NCBI RefSeq assembly: GCF_901709675.1 | Contig: NC_051088.1 | Location: 17,658,693-17,722,692 of the forward strand | From: Syngnathus acus | Taxonomy: Eukaryota; Chordata; Actinopteri; Syngnathiformes; Syngnathidae | DNA: 64,000 nt | Direction of reading: 5' to 3' | Shown here: positions 26,535 through 37,879 of the stretch, in pieces | Layout of the letters: every line of letters begins with the position of its first letter | Position numbering within the stretch: position 1 is the stretch's first letter | Translations under genes and position numbers: made by a program | Notes under the pieces: generated by a model | What the model saw: only the letters and a program-made list of their open reading frames with translations | The model's database searches: none | What the model was told of the DNA's origin: nothing

Positions 26535-29500
26535 TCAGGCCGCCTCATCCTCCTGCTCGCTGTCGTCCGAGCCTGCCGCGTAAAAGACATACTGTCAGTG
26601 TTTTACTGCACTTTGCATATGAAAGCCTCAAATATTCAGACAACAGATCACCTGACTTACCGTCAATAACTATTTCTCCACTTTCACCTTCTTCCTGGCT
26701 CTCATCTGAGGAGAAGACAGTTCTTAGTGTTGATCAAAAACAGAGAGCATTCATTCAGGGTTCCTACAGCTTAAGGTAAGTTCGATTGAAGACTTTTTTT
26801 TAATTCCATTTTAGATTAATTTTAACTTCCTGGTTTTCTCAGTGTCCCATGTTGTCCAACATTGCTCGAGTCTATAAATGACATGCATCTACAACGAATT
26901 GACAAATAATCAATTACCAAATTAATTGACACTCATTTTGATGATCGAATTCAACTGGGGGTGGCATTTAACAACTCAAATCCTCTTATTTGATTGTTAC
27001 AGTTAAAACATAAGATGATTTTTTTTTATTTTGAAATATTATTTTTGAACCTCATCTATAAATGACCCAGCCCATCGGTCCAATGAAAAAAATCAAACGA
27101 GGCCCTTGAGCTCTTAAGTTTGCTGCTCTAGCGCGAGTACATCATAAATCAATAAGTAACCAACCTGCACTCAGCAGTCCTTCCTCCTCTTCTTCCTCCT
27201 CCTCCTCCTCTTCCTCCTCTCCTTCTCCTCCTTGTTCTTCTTCTCCTTCTTGTTTTTCCTGCTCCCCTTCCTCCCCAGCACTGCGGACAGGTTCCGCCTC
27301 AGCAGTTTCTTCGTCTGAGTCGGAGATTACTACACAGTCGTAGCCATTGTCATTGCCACTGCGATCTGCTGTGGTGCCGTCGCCATCACTAGAGGACGGA
27401 CAAAGTGGTCAGGTTGATGCACCAGCCCCCAAAAAACAGAAACAAAGCAACAAACAAACAAAAAACACTAAATGGCATAAGGAGATGAGCCAGGATTTCC
27501 AAACCATAAAGCGCGGCGTGTGTACCAAGAATTCCAAACCAGGGTGCCTTGAAAGATTGGTTGGCCGTACTTTCACTTATTTTATTTACTACAATGAATA
27601 TGTATCTTTATTCTACTGCTAGATTGAAATAGCGGATCCTCCGGTTACCGCTCTACTTATTGATCCACGACCACCCAAACTATTGTGAACGCATACTGTG
27701 TCCTTTAAAAAGACTCATACGGCAGTATATCCAGGACGTTTACAATAAACACTGTGAATACGACCTACCTGCCGTTCTCTCTGGGCTGCCAGAGTGGCGT
27801 GAGGTAGTACCTCAAAGGGTCCCTGTAAAGGTCGTCCTTCAGGATCTGGACAACAAACAGATCAGTGAAAAGGTTAAGACAAGTCAACTTCCTGAATTAG
27901 ATACAATTTCAGTGCCATGTTATCGTTTCACATTGATACCTAAATGAAATCTAAATGAGACAAAATTTAGATGAGATTATTGGAGCAATGTTTGGATACA
28001 ATGGTTTTTGTTTCTCTCTCTCTCTGATATCGTGCCAATCAATACTTTTAAAACTTAAAATACCGCCACACAGAAGCGATTTGTTTACCTGTCCATCTAT
28101 GGCATTTCCAATTACATTATGTAGCAAACTTATTTTTGTGTTTTCTTTAGTTTGACAGTGGTAGAGTTTGCGCGCCCAACCCTACAAATGTTACGGGCTC
28201 GCTCGCCATCAGCTGTACGTACCTGCGCAACATCATCTTGCGCGGGGTTGCTGTGGTCATCAAACCAGCTGAAAAAGGTCTGGTAGACACCGTGTGACAT
28301 CTTCCTGGGTTCGCTATGCGCTGTCAATTTGTGACCGTGATTCCACAGGATGGTGTTGGACATGGACGTTGCAGTTGCTGCAAAGAGGACATTTTTTTTG
28401 TTAGAGCACATAAAACTAACAACAAAAGCATCAAGGAGAAGGGACACAACCCTTTATATGTTATTTAAATAAACATATTTCTCCATCTAATGATTGCATC
28501 AGTGATCGGTTAGTGTTTTTTTTTTTAATTAACTGATTGGGCCCAAAACTCATGATTGCGTTGTCAGCGTCAAGCTTACTCAATACCTCTGTGACATTGT
28601 CAATCAACCCTGAACATCCTCCATTCTGTATTGCATCATGTTCCAGCATGCTGGCGTACCTAATTTTATTATGTGCCCAGTGAAAGCAAAAACAGCCCTG
28701 TGTTTATTTGTACCTCCCAGTCCGATGTGCAGCTCTTTCATGATGATGGTGTTCTGGAAGTATGGGTTCCGTCTGAAGTGGAAGCGAATCTGGAAACCCA
28801 CTTTGTGGTTCTTCAACGTGTCAATCTGATGGAGGTGACGTGTATGAAAGTCGTTAGAACACTACGCCAGTTAGTCCCAACCACTTTGCCACTTGGGAAA
28901 TGACCTAATTAGGCTGAAAACTGCAGTTTACTACATAATAAGAATTGAATGCAAATGTACTGCACGTCAATTAAAAGTTAAAAATATGTCAACTGTCAAA
29001 TTCATTTCTTTGTGTCAGAGAAAAAAAAAAGTAAAACAGAATTTTGACTCTTTCTCCACAAATATCCTGGGCCCATCAAAGCAAAATAAGCTTGTCGTGG
29101 CGAAACCGTCGCGAGTGTATCGCTTACTTCAAGATCAGTCATGTAGCTGAGAGCATCCTCATCTGTCTCGTCAATGTGAGCCGAGAGGTGCGGGTGGTTC
29201 AGTAGCTGGCGCCTCAGAGTCAAGGTAAAGCATAAACATGTTTACTTGGTTTAGGCATTCACTCAGCGTTGAGCATGCAAGGAGATGGGGAAAGATCTCA
29301 AATGGAAGGATACAGCCGTCACCCAGAAGCCGGGGATAGTTTTTGTGATGGCGCGACGTTGATCGAGGTGAGGCCGGCGCATGCGGCCAATCTTCAGCTC
29401 CAGGCGCTGGTGGAACCAGGTGCTTTTCTTCTCGATAGCTTCCAGTTTCATCTGTACCTGCGCCAGGAGAGCCACTGACTGTCTCATCTTGGGAGCCATC

Positions 29501-30243
29501 TTAACAGACACAATGGCGCACTCACCATCCTCATTGTCCTCGTTCTCAGACGGGAAAGAGGAACTTGGTGCGGAAGAAGATCCAGACATGGATTCGTCAC
29601 CTTCACCTGCGTTTGCGGTATCATCCGCATCTTCTTTGTCTGTGCTGCGCAGGCACGTGGAGCTGTCTGCAGCAGCTGCCCGTGTTTTAGAATGAGCTCT
29701 GAGGATCTGATGGTCCCCACGGTGATTGACTTTGCTCCCCTGCTTGGCGTGTTTGGCTCTTTTAGACGAGCACGGAGTCTCTCGGCTGTTTTCGCCGTCT
29801 CCACCTGTGAGGCTGGCGAGTGCTTCGGCAGCTGCTATGGCTGCCGGGTCCGAATCAGACTGGTCCATAAGATTGCAAGGATCGACTCCTGTGCATGCAT
29901 CTGCATCGTTCTTCGCCTCAGCATATCTGTGCGCCTTGGATGACTGGGTTTCCTTGGATTGGTGCTCATCAGAATTGGAGGTGTTGACAGGTGCAGAAGC
30001 GGGACTGTGTGCAGTTTGCGAAGTTTCTGCTTCCTCTTCATGCTTAGAATGTCTCTCTTGCCCAGCGGCTTCGGTGCTCTCCCCGTTTTTGAATCTCTCC
30101 GAGGCATCCCGCACTTCATTACACGCGTCATCCGCTTTCGAGGACTTGTTGGGAATAGAACCTCCCTCATCCCGATCCGGTGACGGACACCTTTTCCTCG
30201 ATTCGGAGTTGGCGCTCTGCTTGCTATCCGTCAATTCACTCAT
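26535..30243 (-). CDS. tspyl2: TSPY-like / NAP-domain protein (TSPYL2-like)
   Basis: Nuclear NAP/SET-superfamily protein; relatives bind histones and act in chromatin and cell-cycle control. Exons: 29314-30243, 29128-29205, 28714-28825, 28223-28377, 27769-27845, 27165-27388, 26661-26705, 26535-26572; phases close to give 552 aa. Residues 1-240 are a low-complexity Ser/Asp/Glu-rich nuclear-type region (KRCPSPDRDE near the start). The NAP domain covers about 245-430: dimerisation helix (VQMKLEAIEKKSTWFHQRL), IPGFWVTALLNHPHLSAH, DEDALSYMTDLE, FHFRRNPYFQNTIIMKE and TFFSWFDDHSNP. The tail is a Glu-rich run coded by GAG/GAA repeats and ends EQEDEAA. Human TSPYL1/4/5/6 are intronless, TSPYL2 is not, so the eight exons favour TSPYL2. 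An 'SVAL' segment in exon 1 next to a GTGAGT is read through, because splicing it would break the frame. Confidence 0.88.
27180..27262 (-). repeat. GAG/GAA trinucleotide-like repeat coding a poly-Glu tail
   Basis: A purine-only coding stretch (plus strand: cctcctcttcttcctcctcc and similar) encodes a run of about 13 Glu residues in exon 6 of the TSPY-like gene. Acidic tails are typical of NAP/SET proteins. Confidence 0.85.
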
Positions 30244-30770
30244 GCTGGCGAGCTAGCCAAAAGAGCTACCAGGCTAGGTAGCCCGCGAACACGATGACGA
30301 GAAATTTCAACGGACCCACTCACACTCGATTCAACACGCTGGATAAGCGTCGTTGGTAGCGCGATTGTATGAGACAACTCTTGACGGAATTCACATCCTT
30401 TATAACGACTGAGTAGGATGCAGGTTGGTCGTGGCCTCCAGGAAACGACAGGAAGTAGCCGTTAGATGCTAACGCTAGTTAGCGCGACGTTACCCATGTC
30501 GTGTATCCTCGCAGTCGGGGCGACTCATTTCCGCAAAAAGGCAAGTCGAGCAAGACGAAGGACGATCAAACGAACTGCATCGTGTCGCTATCCTATAGTT
30601 GCGACGTGAAAAGAGCGTTCTTTGTGTTAGTTTGTGTTAGCTAAATCCTTTATCTTACGATCCGCGTTATCCAAAGGAATAACAATGTTCCGATTGGCTG
30701 TAGAACGTCGCGGTTAAAGCTCTCGACCAATAGGATTCAACAGTGTGTTTACTGGGCAATAACTGCGACC
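30244..30770 (-). promoter_or_regulatory. Promoter/5' UTR region of the TSPY-like gene
   Basis: CpG-containing region before the start codon at 30243. It carries an inverted CCAAT box (attgg 30693-30697) and a plus-strand ccaat (30727-30731), and no obvious TATA box. It is bounded upstream by the truncated Tc1 element, whose broken end is only about 530 bp from the start codon. Confidence 0.45.
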
Positions 30771-31295
30771 AAGTTGGGATGGTGTGTTCAGGGTGATGAG
30801 CTGTGTTGCTTTTACGCCAAACATATCGTTTTGCATTGTGGCCAAAAAGTTCGATTTTGGTTTCATCTGACCAGAGCACCTTCTTCCACATGTTTGGTGT
30901 GTCTCCCAGGTGGCAAACTTTAAACGAGACTTTTTACGGATCTCTTTGGCCACTCTTCCATAAAGGCCAGATTTGTGCAGTGCACGACTGATTGTTGTCC
31001 TATGGACAGACTCTCCCACCTCAGCTGTAGTTATCTGCAGTTCATCCAGAGTGATCATGGGCCTCTTGGCTGCATCTCTGATCAGTCTTCTCCTTGTTTG
31101 AGATGAAAGTTTGGAGGGACGGCCGGGTCTTGGTAGATTTGCAGTGGTCTGGTACTCCTTCCATTTCAACATAATTGCTTGCACAGTGCTCCTTGAGATG
31201 TTTAAAGCTTGGGAAATATTTTTGTATCCAAATCCGGCTTTAAACTTCTCCACAACAGTATCTCGGACCTGCCTGGTGTGTTCCTCTGTCTTCAT
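30771..31295 (-). pseudogene. Tc1-like transposase, 5' fragment, frameshifted
   Basis: Begins MKTEEHTRQVRDTVVEKF, with the paired-type helix-turn-helix (NISRSTVQAIMLKWKEY), the GRPSKL linker and the second HTH (ITLDELQ). After RKKSRLKFA the frame breaks near 30905-30915 because of a small deletion and continues in another frame (VLWSDETKIELFGHNAKRYV, containing the first catalytic Asp of the DDE triad). The gene stops at HHPEHTIPT, so the remaining catalytic residues are missing and the copy is dead. Confidence 0.9.
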
Positions 31296-31386
31296 GGTTC
31301 TCTCTGCGCTTTAAACAGAACTCTGAGACTATCAAAGAGCAGGTGCATTTATACGGAGACTTGATTACACACAGGTGCATTCTATT

Positions 31387-31688
31387 CAGAGGCGTAGCCA
31401 AGCCGGGGCGAGCCGGGGCGGCGAGCCGGGGCGGCGCCCCGGTTAGGACTCCCTGCGCCCCGGTTGAAAAAAATCGAGCTTTTTCGATTCTTCATTTTCA
31501 TGCCATTTTTTTCTTTCGGTCTTGCGCGAATGTGCTTGCGCTATTCTATGTGCGCGATGTTATCCATTCACCGTTTGCCTCCTGGACCCGGATGTTGTTT
31601 TAGCGATCAGCGAACGGCGTGGGTGATGTTCGATTTTTTTTCCTATGGGCGTGCGCCCCTACTGGAAAAATTCCTGGCTACGCCTCTG
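31387..31688. mobile_element. hAT-type MITE inserted in the Tc1 element
   Basis: Terminal inverted repeats cagaggcgtagcc / ggctacgcctctg and a perfect 8-bp target-site duplication attctatt (31379-31386 and 31689-31696). The 302-bp body has a GC-rich gccggggcg direct-repeat cluster next to the left end and no transposase. It must be younger than the Tc1 copy it interrupts. Confidence 0.92.
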
Positions 31689-32075
31689 ATTCTATTTATC
31701 ATCATCAGTCATTTAGGACAACATTGGATCATTCAAAGATCCTCACTGAACTTCTGGAGTGAGTTTGCTGCACTGAAAGTAAAGGAGCCGAATAATATTG
31801 TTAATATAGTATAGAATAATATAGTTTTTTATTTGTTAAAAATGTTTAAATTATCCAACAAATTTCGTTCCACTTCACGATTGTGTCCCACTTGTTGTTG
31901 ATTCTTGACAAAAAATTAAAATTTTATATCTTTATGTTTGAAGCCTGAAATGTGGCGAAATGTTGAAAGGTTCAAGGGGGCCGAATACTTTCGCAACACT
32001 GTATGTTGATTCTATTTCTTTTTCCAAATATTTTATTATTTTAATTATCAATAAAGTATCTCTCCCTCCCTTCGT

Positions 32076-32171
32076 CCATCCATCCATCCATCCATCCATC
32101 CATCCATCCATCCATCCATCCATCCATCCATCCATCCATCCATCCATCCATTCATTCATCCATTCATCCAC
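32076..32171. repeat. (CCAT)n microsatellite
   Basis: About 19 near-perfect tetranucleotide units followed by degenerate ttcattcatcc units, directly beyond the right end of the Tc1 element. Confidence 0.95.
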
Positions 32172-32958
32172 CATCTATAGTTCATGGACATGGTCCTCCA
32201 GTGCTGCTATTCCTTTTTTTCTGCCTCGTAAAACCTAAAAATCCTAAACAATTAGGATCTTAACTCTAATTTACTTTGCCTCTGTTTATTTAGACTATTT
32301 GATCACTGTCAATTCACTAGCCTTGTAAATGAGTAACAAGCCAATATTTTAGAAAAATAGGGTGGGAAAATCAAATGCTGTCAGAAACATAAATTACCAG
32401 GTAAAATACACATACATGAGAAATATACTCAAGTGCAATTGTGTCATCAATATTGGTATCAGTACTAGTAGCAAATTTAAATGGCCCGCTTCCCATAGCT
32501 GTGCAGACAGGCTGCAGGGAAAAAACGATCACGTAAAATATATTAACACATTCTCATAAAACATTGCAGTTTGTAATTTGCTGTAATGGTATTTGGAATT
32601 GACTTTATTCCTCCTGGGAACGTAGGCCGTAATATCACATCTCCATTTGCCGGCGTCGAGCCAGCCCAAACCAAACGCTACACTGCAAGGGGGCGGGGAG
32701 GGGGGATCATACCAACTCGAAGACACATCGAGACACATGGAGATCCCGGTAGGTCAAGACTAAAATTAGACCTCGACAGCGGCCAAAGTGTGATGTTTTA
32801 GCAGGGGATACCCGATCACAAGGCCTGGCAGAACAAGTTTCCCATGCGTGACATTTAACAGCGCATGTTAACCTAGGAGACGAGCTGTGCATAATGCGCC
32901 GCCAGTGCTGTCGCTGCAAGTCGATTTACTCTTCTCGGGGGTCCGCATATGAGCAAAA

Positions 32959-35900
32959 ATGTCTTTTTTAACCATACCAGGTCAAGAGAGTCTTTTCGTT
33001 CCCATCAAAACTGGCAGGTCACCTGACCAGGCAGAGGGACACTTGGCAGATGACGACGACGACGAAGACGACGATGAGGGAAGCGAGAACGTGCGCCTGA
33101 TCCCAAGATGCTCCCCGGTGCCCAGGAGACGAGGCGCGTCCATCCACGACGAGACTGCCGAGTACATGCGCATCCAAGCATCGCTGTCCCCCGGAAAGCG
33201 AGTGTCGTTCGCAGACACGACAGGCGGAGACCTCGTGGACGTCCGCGAGTTCGTCACCTTCGAGTCGGAGGACGAAGAGGACGCTGCAAAGTGGGATGAA
33301 GAGCGAGCGAAATATGGCCCACCTGACCGAGAACCGATGTTCCTTGTGCACCCGGACTTTGAGCCCCCCGATGGAGGCGCGTTGCTGGAGGCCGTGCGCG
33401 ATCATAAAGTGTGCGTCGAACAAGTCGGTCCCGTAGAGGATGAGCCCCTCGCCTTTAGTGGCCTTGTGCGGGTGCTCAACGTGTCCTTCCACAAGGCAGT
33501 TTACATCAGGTCCACCATGGACAACTGGGAGACATACTTCGATCACCCCGCAGAGTATCTCCACGGATCCCATGAAGGGGAGACCGATACGTTCTCCTTC
33601 AAGCTCTCTTTTGCGCCCCCTTACGTCACCCACGGCTCTCGCATTGAGTTCGTTGTCCGCTATGAAACCACTGAGGGGGATCACTGGGACAATAACTCCC
33701 ATATGAACTACACGGTGACTCTGCTTCTGTCCTATGAGGAAGAGAAATCACTGGAGACTGACGGTGGACAGCAACAAGTGAAGGGGATCATAAAATCCCC
33801 CAAAGACTACAGGTAAGCCACTATGCAGACCCGAGAAACTACTTAAGCGTTCCAGTCTCACAGTTAATAAAGACAATTTTGAATGTGTTTTTTTTTTAAA
33901 TTAGGAAAATAGCACTTTATATAATTGTACTTTGTCGAAACATGACATAATGAAAAATAATCTGAAGAAATAAACATGTCCGGCATTGTTATTTAATGCT
34001 TCAATTCAATAGTCTGTGCTGCTCCTTTTGGTGTATTTCTCGATTTTGAGTTCTTGTCTTACGTCCAACTTCGGGCAAAGGGTTCAACATAGCAAAGAAA
34101 AAGAAGGGAGCTATGGCAGAAAAACAATCAGACAGACATTTGATGATAGGGATGTTTTTCATAAACAAAACTATAATTGAAAAGTATCAACCTTCTTCCC
34201 GCAAGCCATTGAATTTGTAACAACAGGGAACATCGAGTAGTTGACTGTTAATGTAAAATAAGCAGTCTTAGCATGTCAACTGTTGCTGCCTAGAGACTGC
34301 TTTTACAATCGTAAGAACAGCAAGGCTTCAAGTCACAGGACGCCAGTCGACTAATAAAGGTTACGTAATGAGAGGAGAGTGCTCGACCTCACATCCTCCA
34401 GAGGGACATACAGTGTGTGTGTTGACAAAGCCATCGACTACAAAATGTGCACAAACACATACAATAACAGTTCTGGTTCCAAAATGCTTAGGAATTTTCC
34501 CTGAAAAGAAATTGGAGAGGAAGGCGTTTATGCTGAATTGATGGGTACTTAAATTATGAGTGACACACATCTACGTCACGACGATGTCGAAAACAAATTT
34601 CATTTTTGCAAGACTTTTCCTTTGAAAGGCTTTTGCACGTAACTGATAATTTGACATTACCAGATCACAGACTCACTTTGAACGTTGTTCTGTATAAAAG
34701 TATAGCAAAAAATGCATGTTGACGGCATAGGACCTTTCAAAAATAAATATAGTTATGACTCCAGCGGCGCCTTGAGATTGAATTGAATTCATTTGTTGAG
34801 CATGCCCATGACTTTAAAAAACTCATCTCTCAAATCATCTTTCCGCATTGAAATGAATGGAAGTGCTATTAATCTGTTAAAAGAAAAAATTACTCCATAA
34901 TACTACACTTTCTAAAAACATACAGTCAAGGAATAACTGAACAGAATGACAAAGAATGAAACTTTTTGGGTTAAGCGATTTGTGAAAGGGCTAAGCAATT
35001 TATGGAGCCCCTGAAAATGCTAGTCATCCAGTGGTGTGACAGAACAGTCAAAACAGCCAAAGGGCAGGTGTCATTTTCAGCCTTTGGGTTCGCCTTCGCA
35101 AAAATACACCTCTGAACTTTTCCATCTGCCAGCTGTCATTCAAGGATATCAATGCAAGCAGATGGTTAGGAGTGCCTAGCACATACGCGACTCACAAAAC
35201 TTTGAGATAATCGGCCTTCTAGGGTGGAATTCCAGGAAGACGCACTACAACCTTAGATGTAGTTAATTTAACCTCCTGGCCCACCGTATAATTGTATATT
35301 TGTCTTGTACCCAGGGCTCTGCATCTCTCGACAAAATATTATTTAATATAGCTTTCCACACGTGGGGTGCAAAATGATTCAATGACATTTTCCTTAAAAG
35401 TGGAATCATTCAATGTGGTTTAACGCAGTGGAATTCCGATCCAATTTGGGAGGTTTCGATGCAATTAGCTTTTTACATTTTACATATAGTATTGCAATTG
35501 TGCCATTTCCTTCTAAGCTATTGTATACGTATGTATCCCTCCAATAAAAGACAATTTAATACGTATCTCGATATACTGTAATTCGAAGTGGAGCGATTGT
35601 AATTGGTTGGATTCAATACCCTCACATCTTTTGATCCGAAGTATGAGTTTTTTGAGTTATTAAAGTGGTCACAAAGGAAATTAAACTCCTATTTTAAAGC
35701 ACCACCGGAGTACATAAGTTCGGTTTCAGTTCTACTGTACAGCTTTATAAAACTATACAATGGTCCTGGCCTGTTTTTATTTTACAAAAACCCTGAAAAC
35801 ATTCAACATAATCAAGCCTTGTGTATCCTATTGAAAATTATAAAGCACTTTTTTGCTGATTGTTATTTATTCAATTCCTCTTTTCTTTCAGTACGTGCAT

Positions 35901-36154
35901 CGATTTACACTCATCCAGCGATGAAGGTAAAAGTCTGACTGTTTTTGTTTAATAAGACTGATGGATCTGTGGGAAACCATGTTGCATTGTTTTTTTTTTT
36001 TTGTCAAGCAGGTGAAACAGAGACCTCAGGGTCAGCAAGTGGGAGTTGTGAAGGATGGTGTCCAGTCGTCATATTGCCGGAGAGTGACAAGGAGGAAAGC
36101 TCAATCTTGGAAGAACTGGAGAGCAAGCAGCAGATTCCGCAGTTAACAAAATAA
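32959..36154 (+). CDS. PPP1R3-family glycogen-targeting subunit of protein phosphatase 1
   Basis: Would bring PP1 catalytic subunit to glycogen particles to dephosphorylate glycogen-metabolising enzymes. Exons 32959-33812, 35892-35926 and 36012-36154 close in phase, 343 aa. The PP1-docking motif RVSF is at 81-84 (KRVSFADTTGGDLVDVREF). A CBM21 carbohydrate-binding domain covers about 165-257 (RVLNVSFHKAVYIR, DTFSFKLSF, WDNNSHMNY). An acidic stretch (31-40) precedes a possible basophilic kinase site RRRGAS (57-61). The CBM21 most resembles PPP1R3A, but the protein lacks that family member's very long C-terminal region and membrane anchor, ending instead in a short Ser/Glu-rich tail (ESDKEESSILEELESK). 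I therefore give no symbol. An upstream ATG at 32949 is in another frame. Confidence 0.85.
33813..35891. other. Intron 1 of the PPP1R3-like gene
   Basis: About 2.1 kb of AT-rich sequence with no exon, no recognisable transposon and no notable tandem repeat. Confidence 0.5.
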
Positions 36155-36618
36155 ATCCTAAACTAGCAAAACTGCCATTCGTCTTTCGGGTCAAATAGTC
36201 CACCACAATGAGTGTTTGAATTCTGTTGAAATGATTTCAAATTTCATCTACGTGTCGAAAAAGGCATTCAAGTGTACAGTAAAAGCAGTTTGTGTTTTAA
36301 TTAGCATCTGGCTCATCATTTTTGTGTACTCTTGAGGTACATTTTCTCATGAATTTTATCAACTAATTTTGCACCCAATTTACATTAAAATAATTCAAGA
36401 CAAGTTTAGTATTTCTCAACAAACCTGTGCCTATGAGTGAACACAACTTATTCAGTTATGCATTAAGTATATGTGATTTGATTTCCCGTTGTGGCAAGCC
36501 AGAGACAACCATTGAATCGCCGACAAGGAACAAAAGGTTGCCCTCTTGTGGTCATTAGTTGAGCTCCGCATTAATACAGATGCATAACTGATAATCATTT
36601 ATATCACCAGGAGATTAT

Positions 36619-37228
36619 AATCCCATACAAACACTGAGTAAATGTATTGAACAAATTAATGACTGGATGTGCCAGAACTTTCTCCAATTAAACAAAGATA
36701 AAACTGCAGTGATTGTTTTTGGAGCCAAAGAGGAACGATTAAAAGTCAGGGCTCAGCTTCAATCAGTGATGTTAAAGTCTTATAAAGCTCTGAATGGTCT
36801 AAGTATATTTCTGACCTGCTGATCCCTTATGAACCTCACAGATCGCCTGGCACAGGTCTGCTCTCTGTTCCCAGAGTCAGAACTAAACAGGGAGAAGTAG
36901 CGTTCAGCTTCTAGTATGCTCCAAATATCTGGAACAAACTCCCAGAGAAATGCAGGTCTGCTGCAACTCTTAATATTTTTAAGTCAGAGCTGAAGACCTT
37001 TCTGTTTGCTGCTGCCTATTTCTGATTTTATTTTACACTGCACTGTAACTCTGTTCCTGTTTTATTTAGATTTTTACTGATTTGAGTTTTAATCAATTGT
37101 CTAATGCTTTTAACTGTGCCCTGATGCTTTTAATGTTTTCTATTTCTTTGACGCATTTCATGTTTTGTTTAAAGCACTTTGAACTACCTTGTTGTTGAAA
37201 TGTGCTATACAAATAAACTTGCCTTACA
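36619..37228 (+). mobile_element. 3' end of an L2-like non-LTR retrotransposon, internally deleted
   Basis: Decayed reverse-transcriptase C-terminal coding ([23 protein letters not shown] frame, interrupted by stops) is followed after a deletion by another coding remnant and the typical fish 3' UTR aagcactttgaactacc...gtgctatacaaataaacttgcc. It is 5'-truncated, as is usual for LINEs, and lies between the PPP1R3-like gene and the end of gtsf1l. Confidence 0.75.
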
Positions 37229-37446
37229 GTATTTTTTTTGGCCCCCCTGTTATGGCAGCAATTAGCATCTGTACATAAACATCTCATGTAGTCATTGGGC
37301 ATTAATCAACAAATGCCATGCAAGATATCTATTTTGTGGAAAACGAACTTTAAAAAAAAAAAAAAAAAGCACACCACTTATGCATGAGAACAAAAAAAAT
37401 CTCTAAAAGCAAACACTTCAAGTGACAATGGAAACAAGGTGAAAAG

Positions 37447-37832
37447 TGTCACGAGCGGAGTGGTGGAAATGGAGCAGGGCGACCAAGTGCAGCTTGGACC
37501 AGGGTTTATTGGAAAACTCAAAAGGCAAACTGCCGCGACTTAACGAAACAATAACTTGAGTGACTGACCGGGACGTGAAACAAGAAGACAGCAGGACATG
37601 ACGACAGCAACAGGAACCAAGAAGACATCGTGACACTAACACACAACACACACGCAACAACAGACACGCAATGATCCGACAGGGAGTGACACACAGACAG
37701 GACTTAAATACAAGACAGGTAACAAGAGGCAAGTGAGAATGATCACACTAATCATGAGCACACAGGAGGGGAGGGGCGAGCACACCGACAGAAACCACGG
37801 ACATGAGCACACAGGAGGGGCGAGTCGTGACA
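37447..37832 (-). mobile_element. Solo LTR (Gypsy-type retrotransposon)
   Basis: 386 bp with TG...CA ends (tgtcacgag...gtcgtgaca) and a perfect 5-bp target-site duplication aaaag (37442-37446 and 37833-37837). Read on the minus strand it has an LTR layout: a TATA-like tatttaag (37703-37710) and downstream a poly(A) signal ccaataaaccc (AATAAA at 37505-37510). No internal retrotransposon coding region flanks it, hence a solo LTR. Its orientation is the same as gtsf1l, whose stop codon is only 43 bp upstream of the target-site duplication. Confidence 0.9.
37505..37510 (-). promoter_or_regulatory. LTR poly(A) signal, probably used by gtsf1l
   Basis: AATAAA on the minus strand inside the solo LTR, 370 nt downstream of the gtsf1l stop codon. 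I see no other AATAAA/ATTAAA on that strand between the stop codon and this site. Confidence 0.5.
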
Positions 37833-37879
37833 AAAAGTCCACCAACTGGTCTCAACAGAAACCGATACAACATTTCAAA

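Larger units (their letters stand above)
30771..32001 (-). mobile_element. Truncated Tc1-like transposon with nested MITE
   Basis: The right end finishes gggggccgaatactttcgca...cactg followed by TA (32002-32003). The left part is cut off inside the transposase gene at about 30771. Transposase reads on the minus strand from 31295. The untranslated part between 31320 and 32001 is the familiar fish Tc1 non-coding arm, split by a 302-bp MITE at 31387-31688. Confidence 0.85.

Noticed and set aside
29458-29525. Possible 68-nt intron in TSPY-like exon 1 (GATG|gtgagtgc ... ggcgcag|GTACAG)
   Set aside because: 68 is not a multiple of three; splicing would shift the frame before the conserved NAP helix, whereas reading through keeps one open frame into it.
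33019-33702. 227-codon minus-strand ORF
   Set aside because: Exact antisense shadow of the PPP1R3-like first exon.
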